Shown in pieces: positions 42,835-52,580 of a stretch of 64,000 nt of DNA (position 1 is the stretch's first letter; the number at the start of each line of letters is the position of its first letter). This DNA is from Bosea sp. RAC05. GTDB taxonomy: Bacteria; Pseudomonadota; Alphaproteobacteria; Rhizobiales; Beijerinckiaceae. Both the position numbers and the translations under genes were made by a program. The stretch spans positions 929,501 to 993,500 of the forward strand of contig NZ_CP016464.1 in assembly GCF_001713455.1 (NCBI RefSeq), in the 5' to 3' direction. The notes under the pieces are model-generated. The model had not been told where the DNA came from, ran no database searches, and was given only the letters and a program-made list of their open reading frames with translations.

Positions 42835-44289
42835 ATGACGGACACGCCCTTCATCGCCGATCTCGTCCTCACGGGCGGCACCGTCGTCACCGGCCAGACG
42901 CGTTACCGCGCCGACGTCGCGATCAAGGACGGGCTGATCGCGCTGGTTGGCGCGCCGGCCGCGATGCCGGCGGCGCGCGAGACCGTCGACGTCTCCGGCC
43001 AGTTCCTGTTGCCCGGCGCCATCGACGTGCACGTCCATTTCCGCGAGCCCGGCTACACCCATAAGGAGGACTGGCGCACGGGCAGCGCCGCGGCCGCGAT
43101 GGGCGGCACCACCACCGTCTTCGAGATGCCCAACACCAACCCGCCGACGCGCTCGGTCAAGGAGCTGCGCCAGAAGCAGGAGGCCGCCGCCAAGGCCCAT
43201 GTCGACTACGGCATCTATGGCCTGCTCGCCGAGGACAACATCGACGAGCTCCAGGGCCTGATCGAGGGCGGCGTCAACGCCTTCAAATGCTTCATGGGCA
43301 ACACCTTCGGCAACCTGCCCTCGCCCTCGACGGGGGCGATGCTGGAGGGCTTCGAGATCATCGCGCCCTCGGGCCTGCGCATCTCGCTGCATGCCGAGAC
43401 GGCCTCGATCATGGCCTGGCGCCAGAAGCGCCTGATGGAGGCCGGCCGCAACGACCCGCTCGCCCATATCGCGGCGCGCCCGGCCATCGTCGCCTCGGAA
43501 GCCGTCAGCCGCGCGGCGGAACTGGCGGAGTGGACCGGCGCGCGCATCCACATCCTGCACATCTCCTCGGCCGCCGAACTGCGCCCGCTGGCCGAGGCCA
43601 AGGCGCGCGGCGTCGAGATCACCGGCGAGACCTGTCCCTGCTATCTCCTGCTCGACTCCCGCGACTATGCGCGGCTCGGCTCGATCATCCGCGTCAACCC
43701 CCCGGTGCGGGAGGCCTCGGACTCGGAGGCCATCTGGGCGGCGCTGCAATCGGGCGTCGTCGACATGATCGCGACCGACCACGCGCCCCATACGGTCGAG
43801 GAGAAGACCAAGGACGTGATCTGGCAGGCCGATTGCGGCTTCCCCGGCGTCGAGACGCAGATGCCGCTGATGCTGAACGAGGTCTCGAAAGGGCGCATCA
43901 CGCTGGAGCACTACGTCGCGATCTCGGCCGAGAAGCCGGCCAAGGCCTTCGGCCTCTGGCCCCATAAGGGGCGCATCGAGGCCGGCGCGGAAGCCGACAT
44001 CGCCGTCGTCGACATGAACCGGACCGAGACGATCCGCGCGGAGACCCTCCAGTCGCGCGGCAAGATCACCCCCTTCGAGGGCGTCTCCGTCACCGGCATC
44101 CCCGTCCACACGCTGGTGCGCGGCCGCTTCGTCCAGCGCGACCGCCAACTCGTGCCCGAGACGAGCGGCTGGGGCCGGCAGGTCACCGCCATTCAGGCCA
44201 TGCCCAAGCCCACCATCCGCAACGCCGACCAGACGCTGGCCGCCTGTTTGCAAGGGCCGGCCGGCAGCGCCAAGGGAGCGGCATCGTGA
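42835..44289 (+). CDS. Dihydroorotase/allantoinase/hydantoinase-type cyclic amidohydrolase
   Basis: A metal-dependent hydrolase of 484 residues from ATG 42835 (GTGAGGG lies just upstream). All metal ligands are visible: HVHFREPG (about residue 65), the carboxylated Lys in NAFKCFMG (about 148), HAET, HILHIS and the catalytic Asp in ATDHAPH. Members open rings of dihydroorotate, allantoin, hydantoins or dihydropyrimidines. pyrC-type housekeeping is unlikely because the gene is embedded in an ABC-importer operon. The C-terminal about 30 residues extend past the usual end. The stop overlaps the ATPase start. Confidence 0.9.
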   Translation: MTDTPFIADLVLTGGTVVTGQTRYRADVAIKDGLIALVGAPAAMPAARETVDVSGQFLLPGAIDVHVHFREPGYTHKEDWRTGSAAAAMGGTTTVFEMPNTNPPTRSVKELRQKQEAAAKAHVDYGIYGLLAEDNIDELQGLIEGGVNAFKCFMGNTFGNLPSPSTGAMLEGFEIIAPSGLRISLHAETASIMAWRQKRLMEAGRNDPLAHIAARPAIVASEAVSRAAELAEWTGARIHILHISSAAELRPLAEAKARGVEITGETCPCYLLLDSRDYARLGSIIRVNPPVREASDSEAIWAALQSGVVDMIATDHAPHTVEEKTKDVIWQADCGFPGVETQMPLMLNEVSKGRITLEHYVAISAEKPAKAFGLWPHKGRIEAGAEADIAVVDMNRTETIRAETLQSRGKITPFEGVSVTGIPVHTLVRGRFVQRDRQLVPETSGWGRQVTAIQAMPKPTIRNADQTLAACLQGPAGSAKGAAS

Positions 44290-45155
44290 ACGCGGGCATC
44301 AGTGACATCCGGCCGGTCGAAACCGGCCAGGCCACGACCTTCATCGAGTTCGAGGAGGCCTCGATCACCTATGGCCGCGGCGCCAAGGCGGTGCAGGCTT
44401 TAGCGCCGACCTCGCTCAAGATCGCCGAGGGGGAGTTCGTCGCCCTCGTCGGCCCCTCCGGCTGCGGCAAGTCGACAATCCTGAAGATGGTCGGCGAGTT
44501 GCTGAAGCCCTCGACCGGCCATGTCTTCGTCGCCGGCCGCGAGATCGGCGCAACGCCGATTCGCATCGGCATGGCCTATCAGAACCCGACCCTGCTGCCC
44601 TGGCTCAACATCCGCGACAACGTCATGCTGCCGCTCAAGATCGTGCCGCCCTTCCGGCAGGGCTACCGGTCCAAGCGCAAGGGCGAGTATCGCGACCGGG
44701 TCGAGGCGCTGCTGGCCCAGGTCGGCCTCGGCGGCTTCGGCGACAAATATCCCTGGCAGCTCTCCGGCGGCATGATGCAGCGCGCCAATCTCTGCCGCGC
44801 CCTGATCCACGATCCCGACCTTCTGCTGCTGGACGAGCCCTTCGGCGCGCTCGACCAGTTCACCCGCGAGGAGCTCTGGGCGATCATGCAGGATCTCTGG
44901 CTCTCCAAGAAGTTGACGGTGCTGCTGGTCACGCACGACCTGAAGGAAGCCGCCTATCTCGCCGACCGCATCTGCGTGATGAGCGCGAGGCCCGGCCGCA
45001 TCCTCGACGATTCACCTGTCGCGCTGGCGCGGCCACGCACCATCGACATGACCTTCGAACCGGATTTCGTGGCGCTGAACCAGCGCCTGCGGGCGATGAT
45101 CGTCGGCGCCCGTGGCGGCACCGGCATCGTCAACCACGCGCCCGGCGCGGCGTGA
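44286..45155 (+). CDS. ABC transporter ATP-binding protein (SsuB/TauB type)
   Basis: A 289-residue ATPase starting at the GTG 44286. Walker A is GPSGCGKST, the Q-loop is MAYQNPTLLPWLN, the signature is LSGGMMQRA, Walker B is LLLLDEPFGALD and the H-loop is LLVTHDLKEAA. The order of the operon (binding protein, enzymes, ATPase, permease) shows that it energises the same importer. An insertion around PPFRQGYRSKRKGEYRDR between Q-loop and signature is longer than in typical SsuB. Confidence 0.93.
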   Translation: MNAGISDIRPVETGQATTFIEFEEASITYGRGAKAVQALAPTSLKIAEGEFVALVGPSGCGKSTILKMVGELLKPSTGHVFVAGREIGATPIRIGMAYQNPTLLPWLNIRDNVMLPLKIVPPFRQGYRSKRKGEYRDRVEALLAQVGLGGFGDKYPWQLSGGMMQRANLCRALIHDPDLLLLDEPFGALDQFTREELWAIMQDLWLSKKLTVLLVTHDLKEAAYLADRICVMSARPGRILDDSPVALARPRTIDMTFEPDFVALNQRLRAMIVGARGGTGIVNHAPGAA

Positions 45156-45168
45156 GGAAGGGACTCTG

Positions 45169-45951
45169 ATGGAACGCGTCAGTGAGATCATCCGCGAGAA
45201 GGGCGCCTCAACGGCGCTCATCATCGGCGTCTTCGTGTTCTGGGAGCTGTTTTGCCTGATGGCGGGCATCTCCGACATCCTGCTGCCGCGTCCGTCGCAG
45301 ATCATCAAGGCGCTGATCCAGTACTGGCCGGCGATCTGGCCGCACACCTGGCAGACGCTCTACACCACCATTGTCGGCTTCGGCATCGGCGTCGTGATAG
45401 GGCTCTTGCTGGGCATCCTGATCGGCTCGTCCAAGCTCGCCTACGACACCGCCTATCCGCTGCTCGTCGGCTTCTCCTCGATCCCCAAGGTCGCGGTGGT
45501 GCCGATCTTCGTGCTCTGGTACGGCGCCGGCACGGTGCCGGCGATCCTGACCGCGATGATCATCTGCATCTTCCCGATCGTCGTGAACGTCGCGACCGGC
45601 ATCGCCACCGTCGAGCCCGAGCTGGAAGACGTGATGAAGACGCTCAAGGCCTCGAAGACCGACATCCTCTGGAACGTCAGCCTGCCGCGCGCGATGCCCT
45701 ATTTCTTCGCGGCGCTGAAGGTCGCGATCACGCTGGCCTTCGTCGGCTCGGTGGTCGCCGAGACCGTCGCCTCCAACCGCGGCATCGGCAACATGATGAT
45801 GATCGCCTCGTCGAGCTTCAACGTACCGCTGGTCTTCGCCGGGCTCTTCGTCCTGGCCGGGCTTGGCGTCACGCTCTACGTGCTGTTTTCTCTGATCGAG
45901 CGGCGCGTCACCGGCTGGGCCCACCGCAAGACTGACGTCGCCTCGGCCTGA
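45169..45951 (+). CDS. ABC transporter permease (SsuC/TauC type)
   Basis: A 260-residue inner-membrane protein with about six helices. The DILLPRPSQIIKAL opening and the cytoplasmic EAA-type loop (ELEDVMKTLKASKTDILWNVSLPRAMPYF, where the ATPase docks) are characteristic. It starts 13 bp after the ATPase stop, with GAGGAAGGGA upstream of ATG 45169. It pairs with the preceding ATPase and the Tat-exported binding protein. Confidence 0.93.
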   Translation: MERVSEIIREKGASTALIIGVFVFWELFCLMAGISDILLPRPSQIIKALIQYWPAIWPHTWQTLYTTIVGFGIGVVIGLLLGILIGSSKLAYDTAYPLLVGFSSIPKVAVVPIFVLWYGAGTVPAILTAMIICIFPIVVNVATGIATVEPELEDVMKTLKASKTDILWNVSLPRAMPYFFAALKVAITLAFVGSVVAETVASNRGIGNMMMIASSSFNVPLVFAGLFVLAGLGVTLYVLFSLIERRVTGWAHRKTDVASA

Positions 45952-45988
45952 GGCCGGGGCCGGGCCCCTTTCGCGACGGAGACCGATT

Positions 45989-47422
45989 GTGCGCCAGATC
46001 AACGCCGGCCACGCCTTCGATGCCCGCCGCAGCCTGCAGGATGCGGCGCTGACGCTGGAGGGCGGCACCATCGCCGCGATCAAGGGGGGGCCGGCCGGAA
46101 CCGCGGACGACGTCGTCGTGCTGCCGGCGCTGGTCAACGCCCATGACCATGCCCGCCCGATCCGCACCAGCTCGGTCGGCGGCTTCGCCCGGCCGCTCGA
46201 ACTCTGGCTGCACCGGCTGGCGCTGTTTTGCCCCGTCGACCCCTATCTCGCGACGCTGGCGCCGCTGGGGCGCGCCGCGCTCGGCGGCCAGGGCGCCGTG
46301 ATGATCCACCATGTCCGGCCGATGGGCCTGACCGATCTTCCGACCGAGGCCGCGGCCATGGCCCGCGCCGCCCGCGACATCGGCGTGCGCATCGCCTTCG
46401 GCGTCGGCATGCGCGACCAGAACCCGCTGGTCTATGGCGACCACGCCCCCGTGCTGGACGATCTCGACCCCGTCGCCCGCGCCGAGATCGAGGCGCGCTA
46501 TCTGGCGCCGATGCTGCCGATCGCCGAGCAGATCGCCCGCGTCGATGCGGTGGCCGCCGCCATCGCCGGCCCGATGGTCGATGTCCAATATGCGCCCAAC
46601 GGCCCGCAATGGGGCTCGGACGCGCTCTGGGAGGCGATCGCCGAGGCCTCCGCGCGCACCGGGCGGCGCGTCACCACCCATCTCTTCGAGACGAAATACC
46701 AGCGCGACTGGGCCGACCGGACCTATCCGGGCGGGCTGGTCAAGCGCTGGAAGGAGATCGGCCTGCTCTCGCCGCGGCTGACGCTGGCGCATTGCGTCTG
46801 GGCCCGCCCCGACGAGCTGGAGATGATCGCGGAAGCCGGCTGCGTCATAGCCACCAACACCTCCTCCAACCTGGCGCTGCGCTCGGGGCTGGCGCCGGTC
46901 GCGGAGATGGCGGCGCGCGGCTGCAAGGTCGCGCTCGGCGTCGACGGCCAGGCCTTCGACGAGGATGACGACGCACTGCGCGAACTGCGCCTGCTCTGGT
47001 CGCTGCATGGCGGCTGGGGCTTCGATCAGACACTCAGTGCCCGCGACGCGCTTGCCATGGCGCTGGAGACCGGGCGCATCGCGCTCGGCGCGCCCGCGGG
47101 CGGCCAGCTCGCGGAAGGCCAGGCGGCCGATCTCCTGATCCTCGACCGCGCCGCGCTCGACGAGGATGCGCTGATGCCGGTCGATCCGCTCGAGCTGATG
47201 TTCGCGCGCGCCACCCGCCGCCAGATCCGCGAGCTGATCGTCGACGGCCGCAGCATCGTCGCCCATGGCCGCGTGCTGGGCGTCGATCTCGATGCGGTCC
47301 ATGACGAGCTGCGCGGCATCTACCGCGCCGGCATCGCCGATCGCGCCGGCCTCGCCGCGGCGCTCCCGGCGCTGGAGAGCGCCGTCACCCGGCACTACGT
47401 CGCGCGCCTCGGCTGCTGCTGA
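45989..47422 (+). CDS. Amidohydrolase of the cytosine deaminase/chlorohydrolase type
   Basis: A 477-residue metal-dependent hydrolase. The N-terminal metal motif reads NAHDHAR (HxH form), followed by TTHLFETKYQRDW (His of the second motif), TLAHCVWARPDELE and a C-terminal ALGVDGQAFDEDDD that supplies the metal-binding Asp. The family deaminates or dechlorinates heterocycles. Together with the ring-opening hydrolase upstream it suggests sequential breakdown of a heterocyclic compound. Translation starts at the GTG 45989, 37 bp after the permease; the protein ends in RLGCC. Confidence 0.85.
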   Translation: MRQINAGHAFDARRSLQDAALTLEGGTIAAIKGGPAGTADDVVVLPALVNAHDHARPIRTSSVGGFARPLELWLHRLALFCPVDPYLATLAPLGRAALGGQGAVMIHHVRPMGLTDLPTEAAAMARAARDIGVRIAFGVGMRDQNPLVYGDHAPVLDDLDPVARAEIEARYLAPMLPIAEQIARVDAVAAAIAGPMVDVQYAPNGPQWGSDALWEAIAEASARTGRRVTTHLFETKYQRDWADRTYPGGLVKRWKEIGLLSPRLTLAHCVWARPDELEMIAEAGCVIATNTSSNLALRSGLAPVAEMAARGCKVALGVDGQAFDEDDDALRELRLLWSLHGGWGFDQTLSARDALAMALETGRIALGAPAGGQLAEGQAADLLILDRAALDEDALMPVDPLELMFARATRRQIRELIVDGRSIVAHGRVLGVDLDAVHDELRGIYRAGIADRAGLAAALPALESAVTRHYVARLGCC

Positions 47423-47435
47423 GGCGGCGGGTCTG

Positions 47436-48101
47436 TCAGGCGGCCGCCGGCCGTTCCGTTAGCCCGGTCAGGAAGACCTCGATGCAGCGCCGCGCATGGT
47501 CGGTCCGCTGCGCGCTGGTCAGCAGGGAATCGCCCGGGTAGCGCTTCACCAGCACGCTGAACACCATGTCCATCAGCATGCGGGCCGCGGCTTGCGGCGG
47601 GAAGGGGCGGAGGGCGCCGCGGGCCTGCTGCTCGCCGAGCCAGTCCGCGAGCAGATGCAGCGCCGCCTGCGCGCCTTCGAGCGCGATCGCCTCGCCGATT
47701 TCCGGATAACGGTCAGCATCGGCGAGGGCGAGGCGGATGAAGGCCAGGCGCTCGCGGTTCTCGCTCTCGTCGATGTCGAGCCGGAAGATCGCCGCCAGCG
47801 CCTCGGCCGTGGCCAGGCCGTCTTCGGCGCGCGGCAGGGCGAGCATGGTGCGCCGGTGATCGGCGACCATCGCCTTGAACAGGTCGGTCTTGGCCGGGAA
47901 CAGCCGGTAGAGCGTCTTCTTGGAAATGCCGCAGCGCGACGCCACCCCATCCATCGTCGTGCCGCCATAGCCGACATCGAGAAACAGCTCGCAGGCGATG
48001 GCGAGGATGCGCTGGCGCTCCTCGGAATCGGGTCTCTGCTTGGGCCGCCCGCGCGCTCGTGACGGGGCGGTTCCGGCCGTCGGCATCTCGTTGTCGTTCA
48101 T
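47436..48101 (-). CDS. TetR-family repressor of the RND efflux operon
   Basis: A 221-residue regulator. The helix-turn-helix is at about residues 30-75 (ACELFLDVGYGGTTMDGVASRCGISKKTLYRLFP), followed by an all-helical ligand domain. The N-terminus is basic and disordered (SRARGRPKQRPDSEERQR). It is divergent from the efflux genes with a 90 bp gap that holds an inverted repeat over a promoter. This fits a local repressor released by an efflux substrate. Confidence 0.92.
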   Translation of the reverse strand: MNDNEMPTAGTAPSRARGRPKQRPDSEERQRILAIACELFLDVGYGGTTMDGVASRCGISKKTLYRLFPAKTDLFKAMVADHRRTMLALPRAEDGLATAEALAAIFRLDIDESENRERLAFIRLALADADRYPEIGEAIALEGAQAALHLLADWLGEQQARGALRPFPPQAAARMLMDMVFSVLVKRYPGDSLLTSAQRTDHARRCIEVFLTGLTERPAAA

Positions 48102-48132
48102 GACCCGTCACTCCCCGGAAACATCTTTGGGT

Positions 48133-48175
48133 TTGACAGGCCGAGAAATCAAGCGTTAAGAAACTCGAGAGTTTC
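48133..48175 (+). promoter_or_regulatory. RND efflux promoter with overlapping TetR-type operator
   Basis: TTGACA (48133-48138) and TTAAGA (48156-48161) are separated by 17 bp and form a good vegetative-type promoter for the efflux operon. The inverted repeat GAAACTC-GA-GAGTTTC (48160-48175) begins at the end of the -10 box. Repressor bound there would block RNA polymerase. Operator assignment to the adjacent TetR gene is inference from position. Confidence 0.7.
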
Positions 48176-48191
48176 CAAAAAGAGACGCTGC

Positions 48192-49427
48192 ATGTCCCGT
48201 TATCGCTCCGTCACAGTCCGGCCGATGCTCCTCGCAGGGGCCGCCGTTCTCGGCATCGCCCTGGCCGGCTGCAACAGCGAGAAGGCCGCCGCGCCGCCGC
48301 CCCAGCCCCAGGCCCAGGTCAGCGTCGTGGTGCTGCGCTCGAAGCCCGTCGCCATCAGCGCGGAGCTGCCGGGCCGCGTCGCCGCCAGCCTCGTCGCCGA
48401 GGTGCGCCCGCAGGTCGGCGGCCTGGTCAAGTCGCGCCTGTTTCGCGAGGGCAGCGAGGTCAAGGCGGGCGATCTGCTCTACGAGATCGATCCCGCGACC
48501 TATCAGGCCGCGCTCGACAGCGCCGTCGCGGCTCTCGCCAAGGCGGAGGCCTCGGTGCCCAACGCCCAGGCCAAGGTCGACCGCTACCGGGACCTCATCC
48601 GCCAGAACGCGATCAGCAAGCAGGACAATGACGACGCCGTCGCGGCGCTCGCCCAGGCCCAGGCGGATGTCGCCTCCGCCCGTGCGAACCTCGACACGGC
48701 CCGGATCAATCTCGGCTTCACCCGGGTCACGGCCCCGATCGGCGGCCGCGTCGACCGCTCGACCTTGACGCCCGGCGCACTCGTCACCGCCAACCAGACC
48801 ACGGCCCTCACGACGATCCGCCAGCTCGACCCGATCAATGTCGACGTCATCCAGTCCAGCACCAACCTGCTGAAGTTCCGCAGCGCCGTGGCCGAAGGCC
48901 GCCTGCGGCTGAGCGGGCCCAACGTCGCCGTGAAGCTCAAGCTCGATACCGGCACCGAATACGCCCAGACCGGCAAGCTCGAATTCGCCGAGGCGAATGT
49001 CGACGAGACCACCGGCACCTTCACGGTGCGGGCCGAGTTCCCCAATCCCGACCGCCTGCTGCTGCCCGGCATGTTCGTGCGCGCCGTCATCCAGGAGGGC
49101 GTCGCCGAGAACAGCTTCCTCGTGCCGCAGCGCGCCGTCGGCCGCAACACCAAGGGCGAGGCGACGGCGAAGTTCGTCGGCGCTGATGGAAAGGTCGAGG
49201 AACGCGTGCTCGTGGCCTCGCGCAATGTCGGCAACAACTGGCTGGTCGAGCAGGGCGTGAAGGATGGCGACCGCGTCATCGTCGAGGGCGCCCAGCTCGT
49301 GCGCGCCGGCCAGACCGTCACCGGCAACGAGGTCACGATCGACGAGGCCAGCGGCGAGCTCAAGGCCGCCAACCGACAGGCCGCGCTGCCCGCCGGCCAG
49401 GCTCCCGGCCAGACCGCGAAGAACTGA
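48192..49427 (+). CDS. RND efflux periplasmic adaptor (membrane fusion protein)
   Basis: A 411-residue lipoprotein adaptor. The signal ends in a lipobox GIALAGC, so Cys29 is the likely lipidated residue. The barrel-sandwich (lipoyl-like) halves are [25 protein letters not shown] and [18 protein letters not shown], around a long alpha-hairpin (about residues 100-165). It bridges the inner-membrane pump to the outer-membrane channel. AcrA/MexA-type is clear; substrates are not. Six bases separate it from the pump gene. Confidence 0.93.
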   Translation: MSRYRSVTVRPMLLAGAAVLGIALAGCNSEKAAAPPPQPQAQVSVVVLRSKPVAISAELPGRVAASLVAEVRPQVGGLVKSRLFREGSEVKAGDLLYEIDPATYQAALDSAVAALAKAEASVPNAQAKVDRYRDLIRQNAISKQDNDDAVAALAQAQADVASARANLDTARINLGFTRVTAPIGGRVDRSTLTPGALVTANQTTALTTIRQLDPINVDVIQSSTNLLKFRSAVAEGRLRLSGPNVAVKLKLDTGTEYAQTGKLEFAEANVDETTGTFTVRAEFPNPDRLLLPGMFVRAVIQEGVAENSFLVPQRAVGRNTKGEATAKFVGADGKVEERVLVASRNVGNNWLVEQGVKDGDRVIVEGAQLVRAGQTVTGNEVTIDEASGELKAANRQAALPAGQAPGQTAKN

Positions 49428-49432
49428 GCGCC

Positions 49433-52400
49433 ATGTCCCGCTTCTTCATCGAGCGCCCGATCTTTGCATGGGTCGTGGCCATCGTCATCATGCTGGCGGG
49501 CCTGCTCGCTTTGCGCACCCTGCCGGTCTCGCAATATCCGCAGATCGCGCCAACCACGGTCAGCATCAGCGCCAGCTATCCCGGCGCCGACGCGCAGACG
49601 GTCGAGAACTCGGTGACCAAGGTCATCGAGCAGGGCATGACCGGCGTCGACAATCTGCAATACATGTCGGCGACCTCGACCTCCTCGGGCCAGGCGACGA
49701 TCACGCTGACCTTCACCAGCGGGGCCGATCCCGACGTCGCGCAGATGCAGGTGCAGAACAAGCTGCAGCTCGTCACCGCGCAATTGCCACAGACGGTTCA
49801 GAACACCGGCATCACCGTCGCCAAGGCCTCAACGGGCTTTCTGATGGTCGCGGCCTTCGTCTCACGCGACGGGCGGATGTCGACCAACGACCTCGCCGAC
49901 TATGTCGATTCGACCCTCAACGACACGCTCAAGCGCGTGCCGGGCGTCGGCTCGACCCAGCTCTTCGGTGCGGGCTACGCGATGCGGATCTGGCTGGATC
50001 CGGACCGGCTGCAGAAATATGCGCTGATGCCGAGCGACGTGGTCACGGCGATCCAGGCCCAGAACGTCCAGGTCTCGGCCGGCCAGCTCGGCGGCCTGCC
50101 CCAGGTCAAGGGCCAGCAGCTCAACGCCACGGTCACCGCCGTCAGCCGCCTCCAGACGGTCGGCCAGTTCGAGAACATCATCCTCAAGAGTGGCTCGTCC
50201 GGCTCGATCGTGCGGCTGAACGACGTCGCGCGCGTCGAACTCGGCGCCAAGGACTACACCACCGCCACCCGCTACAACGGCGCGCCCGCGACCGGTCTCG
50301 CCGTCAGCCTCGCCACCGGCGCCAATGCGCTCAACACCGCCGCGGCGGTCAAGGCGACCATCGACCGCCTCAAGCCGACGCTGCCGGAGGGCATCGACGT
50401 CGTCTATCCCTTCGACACCACGCCCTTCGTGCAGGTCTCGATCGAGAAGGTCGTCCACACGTTGTTCGAGGCGATCATCCTCGTCTTCATCGTGATGTAC
50501 GTCTTCCTGCAGAACTTCCGCGCGACGCTGATCCCGATGATCACCGTCCCGGTCGTGCTGCTGGGCACCTTCGGCGTGCTCGCGGTCGCCGGCTACTCGG
50601 TCAACACGCTGACCATGTTCGCGATGGTGCTCGCCATCGGCCTGCTCGTCGACGACGCCATCGTCGTGGTCGAGAACGTCGAGCGTGTGATGCAGGAGGA
50701 GAAGCTCTCGCCCAAGGAGGCGACGATCAAGTCGATGGGCGAGATCACCGGCGCGCTGGTCGGCATCGCCACCGTGCTCGCGGCGGTCTTCGTGCCGATG
50801 GCCTTCTTCGGCGGCTCCGTCGGCATCATCTACCGGCAGTTCTCGATCACGATCGTCACGGCCATGGCACTGTCCGTGGTGACGGCCCTGATCCTGACGC
50901 CGGCGCTCTGCGCCACCATGCTCAAGCCCGCCGGCGAGCATGCCGCGCGCACCGGCCCCTTCGGCTGGTTCAACCGCGGCTTCGACAAGACGCTGAACGG
51001 CTATACCGCCGGCGTCGCCGGCATGATCGCGCGGCCGCTGCGCTTCATGCTGGTCTTCCTGCTGATCGGCGGCGGCATGGCCTATCTGTTCGCGCGACTG
51101 CCCAACTCCTTCCTGCCGGACGAGGACCAGGGCGTCCTCTTCACCATCGTCCAGCTGCCCGCGGGCGCGACGCAGGACCGCACGCTCGCCGTGCTCGACC
51201 AGGTCCGGCAGCATTATCAGGAGAAGGAAAAGGACCTCGTCGAGGGCGTGCTGACCGTCAGCGGCTTCAGCTTCAGCGGCGCAGGCCAGAATGTCGGCAT
51301 CGCCTTCGTGCGGCTCAAGCCCTTCGAGGAGCGCGTCGGCAAGCAGGCCTCGGCCCAGGCCGTGGCGGGGCGCGCCATGGGCGTCTTCCGCGGCATCAAG
51401 GACGGCATGGTCTTCGCGCTCGCGCCGCCCTCGATCCAGGGCTTCGGCAACAGCGCCGGCTTCGAGTTCTATCTGCAGGACGTCGCCGGCGCCGGCCATG
51501 CCCGGCTGATGGAGGTGCGCAACCAGCTGCTGGGCATGGCGGCGCAGAATCCGGTCCTCACCGGCACGCGGCCCAATGGCCAGGAGGACACGCCGCAATA
51601 CGCCGTCGAGATCGACCAGGAGAAGGCGAGCGCGCTCACCCTCTCGCTGGGCGACATCAACACCACGCTCTCGACCGCCTGGGGCTCCGCCTATGTCAAC
51701 GACTTCATCGACCGCGGCCGCGTGAAATCGGTCTATGTCCAGTCCGACGCGCCGTTCCGGATGCAGCCGGAGGATATCGGCCGCTGGTATGTCCGCAACA
51801 GCGGCGGATCGATGGTGCCGTTCTCGGCCTTCGCCACGGGCCACTGGACCTATGGCTCGCCGCGGCTCGAGCGCTACAACGGTGCCTCCGCGGTCAACAT
51901 CCAGGGCGCGGCCGCCGCCGGCATCAGCTCCGGCGCGGCGATGGACCAGATCGACGCCATCGCCCGGAAGCTGCCGCCCGGTTTCAACCATGAATGGACC
52001 GGCCTGTCCTATCAGGAGCGGCTCTCGGGCAGCCAGGCGACGGCGCTCTACGCGCTCGCCATGCTGGTCGTGTTCCTCTGCCTCGCGGCGCTCTACGAGA
52101 GCTGGTCGGTGCCGTTCGCGGTGATGCTCTCGGTGCCGATCGGCATCTTCGGGGCACTCGCCGCGGCGACCCTCTTCGGCCAGACGAACGACGTCTATTT
52201 CAAGGTCGGCCTGCTCACCACCATCGGCCTCGCCGCCAAGAACGCGATCCTGATCGTCGAGTTCGCGATCGAGCAGGAGGCGGCTGGCAAGAGCCTGGTC
52301 GAGGCCACCGTCGATGCGGCCCGCCAGCGGCTGCGGCCGATCCTGATGACGTCCTTCGCCTTCATCCTCGGCGTTCTGCCGCTGGCGATCGCGACCGGCG

Positions 52401-52576
52401 CGGGCTCCGGCAGCCAGAACGCGATCGGCATCGGCGTCATGGGCGGCATGATCGCCGCCACCGTGCTCGGCGTGTTCTTCGTGCCGCTGCTCTATGTCAT
52501 CGTCGCCGGAACGGTGCGGCGCTGGCGCAAGGCCCCGGCCGCCGAGCCGGCCGAGGCAAAGCTCGAGGCGCATTGA
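49433..52576 (+). CDS. RND efflux pump, inner-membrane transporter (HAE1 family)
   Basis: A 1047-residue proton-driven exporter of the AcrB/MexB type. [20 protein letters not shown] is the usual start, with TM1. [21 protein letters not shown] is a porter-domain signature, and the proton-relay Asp pair is in [17 protein letters not shown] (about residues 405-420) in TM4. Twelve transmembrane helices and two large periplasmic loops are evident. It is complete and followed 4 bp later by the outer-membrane channel gene, so all three parts of the pump are in one operon. Confidence 0.95.
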   Translation: MSRFFIERPIFAWVVAIVIMLAGLLALRTLPVSQYPQIAPTTVSISASYPGADAQTVENSVTKVIEQGMTGVDNLQYMSATSTSSGQATITLTFTSGADPDVAQMQVQNKLQLVTAQLPQTVQNTGITVAKASTGFLMVAAFVSRDGRMSTNDLADYVDSTLNDTLKRVPGVGSTQLFGAGYAMRIWLDPDRLQKYALMPSDVVTAIQAQNVQVSAGQLGGLPQVKGQQLNATVTAVSRLQTVGQFENIILKSGSSGSIVRLNDVARVELGAKDYTTATRYNGAPATGLAVSLATGANALNTAAAVKATIDRLKPTLPEGIDVVYPFDTTPFVQVSIEKVVHTLFEAIILVFIVMYVFLQNFRATLIPMITVPVVLLGTFGVLAVAGYSVNTLTMFAMVLAIGLLVDDAIVVVENVERVMQEEKLSPKEATIKSMGEITGALVGIATVLAAVFVPMAFFGGSVGIIYRQFSITIVTAMALSVVTALILTPALCATMLKPAGEHAARTGPFGWFNRGFDKTLNGYTAGVAGMIARPLRFMLVFLLIGGGMAYLFARLPNSFLPDEDQGVLFTIVQLPAGATQDRTLAVLDQVRQHYQEKEKDLVEGVLTVSGFSFSGAGQNVGIAFVRLKPFEERVGKQASAQAVAGRAMGVFRGIKDGMVFALAPPSIQGFGNSAGFEFYLQDVAGAGHARLMEVRNQLLGMAAQNPVLTGTRPNGQEDTPQYAVEIDQEKASALTLSLGDINTTLSTAWGSAYVNDFIDRGRVKSVYVQSDAPFRMQPEDIGRWYVRNSGGSMVPFSAFATGHWTYGSPRLERYNGASAVNIQGAAAAGISSGAAMDQIDAIARKLPPGFNHEWTGLSYQERLSGSQATALYALAMLVVFLCLAALYESWSVPFAVMLSVPIGIFGALAAATLFGQTNDVYFKVGLLTTIGLAAKNAILIVEFAIEQEAAGKSLVEATVDAARQRLRPILMTSFAFILGVLPLAIATGAGSGSQNAIGIGVMGGMIAATVLGVFFVPLLYVIVAGTVRRWRKAPAAEPAEAKLEAH

Positions 52577-52580
52577 GGAC

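Noticed and set aside
42835..44289. Housekeeping dihydroorotase PyrC
   Set aside because: It is embedded in an ABC-importer operon with an SDR and a second amidohydrolase and no pyrB neighbour, so a catabolic cyclic amidohydrolase is more likely, though the motif set alone cannot exclude dihydroorotase activity.
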